Source: an uncultured Sulfurovum sp. | GTDB lineage: Bacteria > Campylobacterota > Campylobacteria > Campylobacterales > Sulfurovaceae | Assembly: GCA_902727905.1 (NCBI GenBank) | Contig: CACVAR010000267.1 | Location: forward strand, 9,518 to 20,410 | Direction: 5' to 3' | DNA: 10,893 nucleotides | Shown here: in pieces, positions 1 through 6,070 of the stretch | Position numbering within the stretch: position 1 is the first letter of the stretch | Layout: each line of letters starts with the position of its first letter | Notes under the pieces: generated by a model | The model's database searches: none | Told to the model about the DNA's origin: nothing | Seen by the model: the letters and a program-made list of their open reading frames with translations, nothing else | Program-made: the position numbers and the translations under genes

Positions 1-1322
1 GATATTTGTTTTCTAGATAAATCAGGTGGAATGGTTCTTGAACCCGTAGTGGTTGTACTAACCGTGTCAATGGTATCAGAAATAGAAGGATTTATTTTCA
101 AGGTAATCATACCATCATCTGAAATCTCTGGTGTAATGTCCAAAAGAATACCTGCAAAAACAGAATCAATGGTCTCACCAGTTTGCTGTGTTCCTAAACC
201 ACTACCACCTTGAAGTAATGAAGTTGACTGAATCTTATAAAAAAGTTCATTACCTACAGAAATCAAAGCAGGCTGGTTATTTAAAGTTAAGATTTTGGGA
301 TTTGAGATAGACTTTACATCCCCTTGTGTCTTTAAAAACTTAACCACATCATTAATCTTAGTTGAACCTCTAGTAATGACAGCTCCTGAACGTTTTGGCT
401 CAGCATTTAATGTTGATGTCGTATCTCCAATAGATAAGTCACCGTCAGTTACTGCTGAAAAAGCAGAAATATTATTTTGCAGTGTACTTGCTGTTGCTAA
501 AGACATATTTTGTAAAGAGTAGAGTTGATTCCAATCTACACCTGTGGTATAGGAGTCATCAAAAGTAACTGATAATATTTTAACATCTATTAGTACTTGA
601 TTTTTTAATTGATTATCTAAATCATCAATATAGTAAGCTACACGCTGTAATTGCTTGCTTGTACCTGTAACCGTAATCATCCCTGCTTCTGCATTGACTA
701 CAGGTGAAGGAGAAGTATAAGCGTCCTCAGGTCTATTAATTAAAGCGTGTATCTCTTTTTCAATGGTTGTCCAAAACTTAAACTCATCTGTACTCTCAAT
801 AGAAACACCTGTTTTTGAACCACTTGTTCCATCTGACCCTTGAGAAGCACCACCTTGTCCTCCTTGCATGCTACTTTGTTGTCCCTGCTGTCCCCCACTC
901 GAACCTGAGTTTGCAATGGTTACATGAGCATTACTTGTACCTTTTCTATCTCCTGCAATATAATGTAACTTAAAAGTACGTGTTGATAAATAAGAAATTC
1001 TTAACTTATTATCATCTAATACATACGTAAGATCATTTTCTTCTAATACTGTGTCAAGAAACTCATTTAAAGATGCATTATCCATCTTTACAAAATAAAG
1101 CTTTTCTGCTAACTTCTTCTTAGCTTCCATATCAGTAACAATTAAACTTAATGCACACTCGTCAGCTAAGTTTTCAACCACATCACCTATTGTCAACTCA
1201 CTGTTTAGCGTTGCTGTAAACAGTTGTGTATCACAACGATTAGCATGGGCTGATATCATTCCTAAATTTGCTAATAATGCAAAATATATAATCTTTTTTA
1301 AATTCTGTTTTAAAACTAACAT
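1..1322 (-). CDS. mshL: MshL/PilQ-type secretin, 5' part (C-terminus off left edge)
   Basis: Outer-membrane secretin that would form the exit channel of a type IV pilus or type II secretion-like system. I translated 440 codons from the ATG at 1322-1320; the frame stays open to the edge. Visible parts are a signal peptide (about residues 1-27, ending SAHA), N-terminal short secretin domains (about 40-120), a Ser/Gly/Gln-rich linker (about 138-170), an N1/NolW-like segment (about 185-240), then the start of the secretin core with VLIDVKILSVTFDDSYTTGV (243-262). Residues 339-352 (ISNPKILTLNNQPA) and IPPDLSRKQIS (431-441) match the conserved secretin signature seen in MshL. The start overlaps the upstream stop as TAATG, with GAGGAG just before it. 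The gate and outer-membrane C-terminus are missing. The family call is firm; MshL rather than PilQ or Campylobacter CtsD rests on the neighbours and the PPDLSR segment. Confidence 0.85.
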   Translation of the reverse strand, partial: MLVLKQNLKKIIYFALLANLGMISAHANRCDTQLFTATLNSELTIGDVVENLADECALSLIVTDMEAKKKLAEKLYFVKMDNASLNEFLDTVLEENDLTYVLDDNKLRISYLSTRTFKLHYIAGDRKGTSNAHVTIANSGSSGGQQGQQSSMQGGQGGASQGSDGTSGSKTGVSIESTDEFKFWTTIEKEIHALINRPEDAYTSPSPVVNAEAGMITVTGTSKQLQRVAYYIDDLDNQLKNQVLIDVKILSVTFDDSYTTGVDWNQLYSLQNMSLATASTLQNNISAFSAVTDGDLSIGDTTSTLNAEPKRSGAVITRGSTKINDVVKFLKTQGDVKSISNPKILTLNNQPALISVGNELFYKIQSTSLLQGGSGLGTQQTGETIDSVFAGILLDITPEISDDGMITLKINPSISDTIDTVSTTTTGSRTIPPDLSRKQI

Positions 1323-1765
1323 TATTTATCTCCTCTATTTAACTTAATAAAATTTTTCTTTTTCTTGTCTAAACTTAATATTCTATTTTCATTAGCATTT
1401 TTTAACTCTACTGAATGAGATGAAACATAACCTATTTTATAATTTCCAATACTGTCCCCTTGCTTGTACCACTTCTTATTTATAAATGCTGCATGGTTTA
1501 AAATGGCTTTAAGTGTATAATTAACTTGGACTGGTACATCTACTGGAATATCCATGCCAACATCATCAACTACTTTCTCCTGAGGAACTCTAATGATAAA
1601 AGGATTAGCAGTTGACTCTAGTTTTGCCAAGGCAATACCTGATCGCTCTTTTTTAATTTTAGAAACCATATCTGTAATCTTTGCTGCACTTATGGAGCCT
1701 GAAAAAAGAGATGAACTCAATAAAATAATTAAAATCGATACTTTTATAATAAATATTTGCTTCAT
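1322..1765 (-). CDS. PilP/MshK-like periplasmic pilus assembly protein
   Basis: A 147-residue exported protein. Residues 1-27 form a signal peptide or N-terminal anchor (hydrophobic 5-22, then SGSISAA). Residues 54-62 (NPFIIRVPQ) and 84-132, with LKAILN, a KKWYKQGDSIGNYKI segment and a closing L/V pattern, look like the small beta domain of PilP/GspC/MshK proteins, which link the inner-membrane PilN/PilO complex to the secretin. The tail is very lysine-rich (KKKK at 134-137). It sits between the PilO-like gene and the secretin, where mshK lies in MSHA operons, and is coupled to both by one-base TAATG overlaps. A GGGGAG lies about 10 bases before the ATG. Sequence identity to named families is low, so the call rests on size, export signal, domain pattern and position. 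Confidence 0.65.
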   Translation of the reverse strand: MKQIFIIKVSILIILLSSSLFSGSISAAKITDMVSKIKKERSGIALAKLESTANPFIIRVPQEKVVDDVGMDIPVDVPVQVNYTLKAILNHAAFINKKWYKQGDSIGNYKIGYVSSHSVELKNANENRILSLDKKKKNFIKLNRGDK

Positions 1766-2418
1766 TAGTTATTTACTCCCCATACTGAAATATTGATATC
1801 TGCCGAGACAACGGTGTCATTTTTATCAAGATATAAATTTGAACCATAGATATCCGTTACCAAAACAGATTTTTCAAGTTGATTTACAAACTTAGTAATC
1901 TGTTTATACTGTCCAGAACAACCCACTTGAATTTGTAAAACATGTCCAAAACTACCATTATTATCAACATAGTGATTCTCTATATAATTAATATTAACAT
2001 CTTGACTTTTTGCTTGTTTTGTAATTGAGTTTAAAAACTTAGACCAGCTCTCTTTATTGAAAAGTAAAGGTGAAAGCTCTTCCAGATTGCTTGCAATAAA
2101 TGAGATATCATCATTAGCTCTATTAATAGAAATTTCTAAACTCTTAATCTCATTGGTATATTCTTGAACATAAAAATTTCTATTTCCAGCAACAGTAATA
2201 CTTTGTAAATATTGCTTACTGCTATTAATACTTTTTTGTAATGATTGACTTTTTCTCTCTTCTTGCTTATATTTATCTTCAGCAAATGGATAAAAGAAGG
2301 TATAAGACATATAACCGATGACAAGTGCTAACATCCCAATCATCATCCATTTTTCATTCTCCGATTTAACTTCAAAATAATCATCTAAACTATTTAGTAT
2401 ATTAACTATTACTTTCAT
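1765..2418 (-). CDS. PilO/MshJ-like inner-membrane pilus assembly protein
   Basis: A 217-residue protein with a short cytoplasmic N-terminus (1-23), one membrane helix (about 24-44, MMIGMLALVIGYMSYTFFYP), a likely coiled coil (about 48-115, rich in K, E, S and Q) and a C-terminal domain (about 120-215). The C-terminal pattern, HVLQIQVGCSGQYKQITKFV then a strand ending ADINISVWGV, fits the ferredoxin-like fold of PilO/GspM/MshJ. Such proteins pair with PilN to form the periplasmic ring that aligns the secretin with the cytoplasmic motor. The start overlaps the end of the upstream gene as ATGA, and AAAGG lies about 10 bases before it. The size is close to MshJ as I remember it (a little over 200 residues). 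The topology is clear; the family name is inferred from topology plus gene order. Confidence 0.7.
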   Translation of the reverse strand: MKVIVNILNSLDDYFEVKSENEKWMMIGMLALVIGYMSYTFFYPFAEDKYKQEERKSQSLQKSINSSKQYLQSITVAGNRNFYVQEYTNEIKSLEISINRANDDISFIASNLEELSPLLFNKESWSKFLNSITKQAKSQDVNINYIENHYVDNNGSFGHVLQIQVGCSGQYKQITKFVNQLEKSVLVTDIYGSNLYLDKNDTVVSADINISVWGVNN

Positions 2419-3950
2419 CTGTAATCAACCTTTAAAATACCACGATACATTGAATCTTTTTCATCAAGTTCAATACGTTTAATATCTATTATTCTAATTT
2501 CATTAAAGTACTGTTTTGAGACATATTTAATGTATTTAGTTATATTTTTTTCATCTTTTGAAAGTAGGTGAAAAGTAAAACTGTCATCTTTAGATAATAT
2601 CTGTTCAAGATTCACAGAAAACTTCTCTAAATCTTTAGAAAATATATGTAAAAAGTTCGATTTAAATTTATAATTTACTTTCTTATTATAAATAGACGTC
2701 AATGTTTTTGCTTTTCTTTCAAACATTGCTTGTAGTCCTTTCAACTCAGTTTTATTAGCAGCAATAATTTTTTTCTTTTCTCCTAAAATACCTTTGTACT
2801 TAGTCGCTTCATCAGAGAGTAATGTATTGTCATTTGATAATTTTACATTATAAGCTTCTAAAGAATATGCTGGTACCAGATAAAACAGAGGTAAACCCAA
2901 AGCCAAAAGTGACGTTACTATAAAAGATATAATAAATTGACCACTTGCCCTTTTAGCAAAGATAGGTGCTCTAGGATACGTTGAAATATTTAAAGTTTTA
3001 CTAGGCTCATCAATATAATCTAAGCCCGACTTTAGCATTAAATACTGTAATTGATCAACATACCATTCATCGTTTTTAATGTCAAAATTAAAATCTAAAT
3101 TAAATGTAGGGATACCTAAATAGTTATATCCATAATCAGAAAGACCTATGATGGGACTGTTAATAGAACCTAAAAAAAGTTTTTGTATGCTTTCTATGTT
3201 ATAGGCTCTTTTAGCATAAATAACAATATCATTTATTTGTAAAAAAATCTCACCAAATATCTTCATAAGATTTTGTTGATACTGAGTATTACTTGTTTTT
3301 AAACCTTCTGAATTTAAAACTTCAAAAAACTCTTCTTTATCAACTTTTTCACCAATTAAGGCACAATACTTCTCATAAATTTGCTCTAAGGAAAACTCTA
3401 AAGATTTTGAATATATAAAGTTTCCATCTTTATATATGGTTACAAATGCATCTTTCATCGTAAAGTAGATATAACAATGGGCATCTCTATTTTCAAGGAC
3501 TTGATTTTTATATAATGTTTTAAAAAGTAAAGGAGCAGGAATTAATAAATCAATATATTTCGTCTCATGTAACACATCAGTAAAGTAACTGTCTACCTTA
3601 TCTGGTTCTGCTATAAAAAGGTTATAAACATAAGAATCTTTATCATCATCTCTTTTCTGATAAGAAATAGCATATTCTTTCTCTTCATCTAACCCTAACT
3701 CTTCATAAGCCTTGTCAAAAAAATATCCTTCTAACTCATCGTCTGATAAGCTATAACCAACATCCAAAGAAGCAATAATCATTTCTTTATTGGTTAAGTA
3801 CGAGATGGTGTAGCTTTTATCATTATAAGTTAATTGTTTTGTATTTTTAAACTCTTGATTTTTATATTCATAAAAATTTTGAACATAAGGATTTATGGTA
3901 GTTATATTCTTATATTTTTTAATTCTATTATCAATAATTGCATTTGACAT
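2415..3950 (-). CDS. PilM-PilN-like (MshI-like) bipartite pilus assembly protein
   Basis: A 511-residue protein with a large cytoplasmic N-terminal part (about 1-335), one membrane helix (about 339-362), a coiled coil (about 363-422) and a small periplasmic C-terminal domain (about 428-511). This is the topology expected if PilM (cytoplasmic, actin-like fold) and PilN (membrane plus periplasm) were one chain, as in MshI or the GspL protein of type II secretion. The N-terminal part has strand-rich stretches such as IDLLIPAP and AHCYIYFTMKDAFVTIYKDG that resemble an ASKHA-type fold without nucleotide motifs. It is the first gene of the operon and overlaps the next by ATGA. There is no good ribosome binding site before the ATG (an A/T run precedes it), unlike the other genes here. 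I do not recognise a close family, so the name is structural inference. Confidence 0.6.
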   Translation of the reverse strand: MSNAIIDNRIKKYKNITTINPYVQNFYEYKNQEFKNTKQLTYNDKSYTISYLTNKEMIIASLDVGYSLSDDELEGYFFDKAYEELGLDEEKEYAISYQKRDDDKDSYVYNLFIAEPDKVDSYFTDVLHETKYIDLLIPAPLLFKTLYKNQVLENRDAHCYIYFTMKDAFVTIYKDGNFIYSKSLEFSLEQIYEKYCALIGEKVDKEEFFEVLNSEGLKTSNTQYQQNLMKIFGEIFLQINDIVIYAKRAYNIESIQKLFLGSINSPIIGLSDYGYNYLGIPTFNLDFNFDIKNDEWYVDQLQYLMLKSGLDYIDEPSKTLNISTYPRAPIFAKRASGQFIISFIVTSLLALGLPLFYLVPAYSLEAYNVKLSNDNTLLSDEATKYKGILGEKKKIIAANKTELKGLQAMFERKAKTLTSIYNKKVNYKFKSNFLHIFSKDLEKFSVNLEQILSKDDSFTFHLLSKDEKNITKYIKYVSKQYFNEIRIIDIKRIELDEKDSMYRGILKVDYR

Positions 3951-4032
3951 AATTTTTTAATATACCATTCTTTCTTAAGATTAATATAAGTATATTCTCA
4001 AAACTATTATGAAAACCTTATTAAATTACATA

Positions 4033-4068
4033 ATTATAGCTATAAGGCGAATATTTCACGTTATTATA
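4033..4068 (-). promoter_or_regulatory. Candidate promoter(s) of the pilus operon
   Basis: Two perfect TATAAT hexamers read on the minus strand, at 4068-4063 and 4038-4033, lie about 80-120 bases upstream of the first pilus gene. No good -35 is visible, which is common in Campylobacterota, where T-rich periodicity replaces it. In DNA this AT-rich, TATAAT occurs by chance, so the exact start is uncertain. Confidence 0.35.
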
Positions 4069-4230
4069 ACAATATATGTTAGAATTAATTTTTCATAAAT
4101 TTATTAGTTTTATAATATTTATTTTAGTTTTTTCTATTAAGCTTAACTAAATATACTAATTTTTATATATTAAAATTAAAATATATTTGTTGATAATTAT
4201 CTATTTATAATTGTTTCAAGGAAAACCCCC

Positions 4231-4257
4231 TATAATATGCTTAATAAAATCTAGGAG
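4231..4257 (+). promoter_or_regulatory. -10 element and ribosome binding site of the synthetase operon
   Basis: A perfect TATAAT at 4231-4236 follows a run of five C bases (4226-4230). AGGAG at 4253-4257 then lies five bases before the ATG at 4263. Transcription would start near 4243 and leave a leader of about 20 bases. This well-formed signal suggests the degenerate synthetase is still expressed. No convincing -35 is seen; TTGTTT at 4211-4216 is three bases too close. Confidence 0.6.
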
Positions 4258-4262
4258 AACGA

Positions 4263-5549
4263 ATGCTTCGGTTTGCCCCTTCACCAACTGGTGATATGTC
4301 TATAGCTAGCCTCAGAATTGCCATTATAAACTACTTAGTCTCTCAACAAAAAAATGACCAATTTCTAGTACGTATTGAAGACATAAATAGTAAAAAAAAT
4401 ATTGAAGGTAAAGATACAGAAGTAATGATGCTACTTGAAAAGTTTGCACTCAAACATAACGCTGTATTTCATCAAACTGAACACCTCAACTTACATCAAA
4501 CCTTAGCATTACGTCTTTTAAAAGATGGAAAAGCCTTTGTTTGTAAATGTACAGAAGAAGAGCTTGAAACCGAAAAAAAATCTGCCAAAGAAAACTCTCT
4601 TACTTACCAATACTCTGGGCATTGTGAAAATTTAACAACAGAAGAGTACGACCTACTAAAAGTCTCTGGTGAAAAATTTGTCATACGTATTAAAAAACCT
4701 ACTAAAACAATTACATATAATGACCTTATACAAGGTAATCAAAGAGCAAACCCTGATGAAATAGACTCATTTATCATTTTAGATTCAGAGAGTAAACCAA
4801 CTCATAATTTTGCTTGTGCTGCTGATGATATGATGGGTAATGTTAACTTCATTATACGTGAAGATAAACATCTAATAAATACACCTAAACAGATACATAT
4901 TAAAAATCTTTTAGGCTATGAAGATGAAACAAAATATGCCCATATATCTAGCCTAAAGAATAATGATGAATCTTCATCCCTCACATGGCTTTTTAAAGAA
5001 GGTTATATTCCTGATGCTATTTTAAACTATTTATTACTTCTAGGAAATGACAAAGCAACAAAAGAAATATTTACATTACCTGAAGCCATTGAGTGGTTTG
5101 AGTTAGAGAGCCTTGGTAAATCTCCAGCTAGTTTTGACATCACAAAGCTACAATTTATTAACCGTGAACATTTAAAAATGATGGATGACAGAGAATTATC
5201 AACACTGTTTGGCTTTGCTGATGCAGATATTGGTAAACTGGCTAAAGTTTATTTAAAAGAGTGTAGTACAATAAATGAATTAGAAGCTAAGATTCGTCCT
5301 ATTTTTAAACCTAAGGACTTTAGTGGAGAATTCGGAGAATCAATGCAAATACTCTCCGAGCTAATTTTTCAAGCTCCTGCATTTGAAACTTTTGATAAAC
5401 TAAAAGAACATCTTAGTACGAAAAGTGGTTTAAAAGATGATACACTCATAAACCCACTACGTCAACTCTTAACTGGAACAGGAAGTGGACCTGAGTTAAG
5501 TGAAATTTATCCATACATTAAATCTTACATCTTGGAGGTAGCCTCATAA
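4263..5549 (+). CDS. gltX: Degenerate glutamyl-tRNA synthetase homologue (likely inactive pseudo-enzyme)
   Basis: A 428-residue class I glutamyl-tRNA synthetase by overall sequence: RFAPSPTG at 3-10, RIED at 37-40, a zinc site C94-x-C96 with Y117-x3-C121, FACAADDMM at 183-191, KSPASFD at 286-292, and a C-terminal tRNA-binding part with LLTGTGSGPELSEIYP (402-417). The length is normal for the Campylobacterota enzyme. The catalytic motifs are broken. The HIGH motif (LHIGGxR or MHIGNLR in active enzymes) reads MSIASLR at 12-18. The RGEDH segment reads REDKH at 199-203. The Tyr of PTYxxA is His181. The KMSKR loop expected after AHxPxL is absent: AHISSLKNNDESSSLTW (226-242) runs straight into the next helix. 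The family aminoacylates tRNA with glutamate; this copy should not activate glutamate with ATP. It heads an operon with yggT and slt, with a good promoter and ribosome binding site. A tRNA-binding or regulatory role is inference only. Confidence 0.85.
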   Translation: MLRFAPSPTGDMSIASLRIAIINYLVSQQKNDQFLVRIEDINSKKNIEGKDTEVMMLLEKFALKHNAVFHQTEHLNLHQTLALRLLKDGKAFVCKCTEEELETEKKSAKENSLTYQYSGHCENLTTEEYDLLKVSGEKFVIRIKKPTKTITYNDLIQGNQRANPDEIDSFIILDSESKPTHNFACAADDMMGNVNFIIREDKHLINTPKQIHIKNLLGYEDETKYAHISSLKNNDESSSLTWLFKEGYIPDAILNYLLLLGNDKATKEIFTLPEAIEWFELESLGKSPASFDITKLQFINREHLKMMDDRELSTLFGFADADIGKLAKVYLKECSTINELEAKIRPIFKPKDFSGEFGESMQILSELIFQAPAFETFDKLKEHLSTKSGLKDDTLINPLRQLLTGTGSGPELSEIYPYIKSYILEVAS

Positions 5550-6070
5550 TGGACTTTATTTTAGCACCCTTACTTTTAATTATTCAAGTTTATATTTGGA
5601 TTATTATTATTTCAGCCATTCTTTCTATATTGCAAGTTAATCCACGTCAACCAGCCGTTGAAATTATTAGACGTATAACTGAACCAGCTTTTAGTTTTGT
5701 ACGTCAAAAACTTCCCTTTGTTGTCGTAGGAGGCGTAGACCTTTCTCCTTTGGTCTTAATTGTTGGATTACAACTTATTACAAGTCTTGTAACGGGTAAC
5801 ATTTTTCTAGCAGTTATTGGAATTTTAAGTTCAATTATCTATGCCTATATTATTCTTATTATTATTTCTGTGGTACTTTCCTATGTTTCTGTTGACCCAT
5901 ACAATCCTATCGTTCAACTTATTAACCGTCTAACCGAGCCTCCATTAAAGTTTATTCGCCAAAAACTTCCATTTTTAGTCATAAGTGGTATTGACTTATC
6001 ACCTATTGTTCTCATCTTTGGATTACAAGCAGTCATAGCTTTACTTGGACGTCTTAGCGTAGGAATATAA
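5549..6070 (+). CDS. yggT: YggT-family integral membrane protein, two repeats
   Basis: A 173-residue membrane protein made of two YggT units. Each has a hydrophobic helix, an amphipathic stretch and a second helix. Residues 31-75 and 116-160 align without gaps and are identical at 27 of 45 positions, including TEP, RQKLPF and the DLSP-x-VLI-x-GLQ pattern. Hydrophobic helices lie at about 5-28, 64-82, 84-112 and 150-167. YggT proteins are linked by genetics to osmotic or cation tolerance and, in some bacteria and in plastids, to division or thylakoid organisation; the biochemical role is unknown. The start overlaps the stop of the synthetase gene (TAATG), with GGAGG at 5534-5538, so the two are translationally coupled. 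The family call is firm, the function open. Confidence 0.9.
   Translation: MDFILAPLLLIIQVYIWIIIISAILSILQVNPRQPAVEIIRRITEPAFSFVRQKLPFVVVGGVDLSPLVLIVGLQLITSLVTGNIFLAVIGILSSIIYAYIILIIISVVLSYVSVDPYNPIVQLINRLTEPPLKFIRQKLPFLVISGIDLSPIVLIFGLQAVIALLGRLSVGI

Larger units (their letters stand above)
3951..4262. other. AT-rich divergent intergenic region
   Basis: This 312-bp gap between the pilus operon and the synthetase operon holds no credible open reading frame or RNA gene. By my count it has about 53 G/C bases (17%), and the stretch 4061-4210 has only about 14 in 150 (9%), well below the flanking genes. It contains perfect TATAAT hexamers on the minus strand and one on the plus strand next to gltX. 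Short palindromes (TTATAGCTATAA at 4034-4045, GATAATTATC at 4192-4201) are present, but such palindromes are expected by chance at this composition. Confidence 0.8.

Noticed and set aside
31..522. Two open frames on the plus strand at the left edge (31-213 and 295-522)
   Set aside because: They lie opposite the secretin gene, which has strong family motifs in its own frame; they have no ribosome binding sites or recognisable domains.
4192..4201. Palindrome GATAATTATC upstream of gltX as a Fur-like operator
   Set aside because: Only the core of a Fur box matches, and ten-base palindromes are common by chance in DNA with about 10% GC.
4263..5549. gltX homologue as GluQ-RS (YadB, tRNA-Asp modification)
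   Set aside because: GluQ-RS lacks the C-terminal anticodon-binding half and keeps its ATP-site motifs; this protein shows the reverse.
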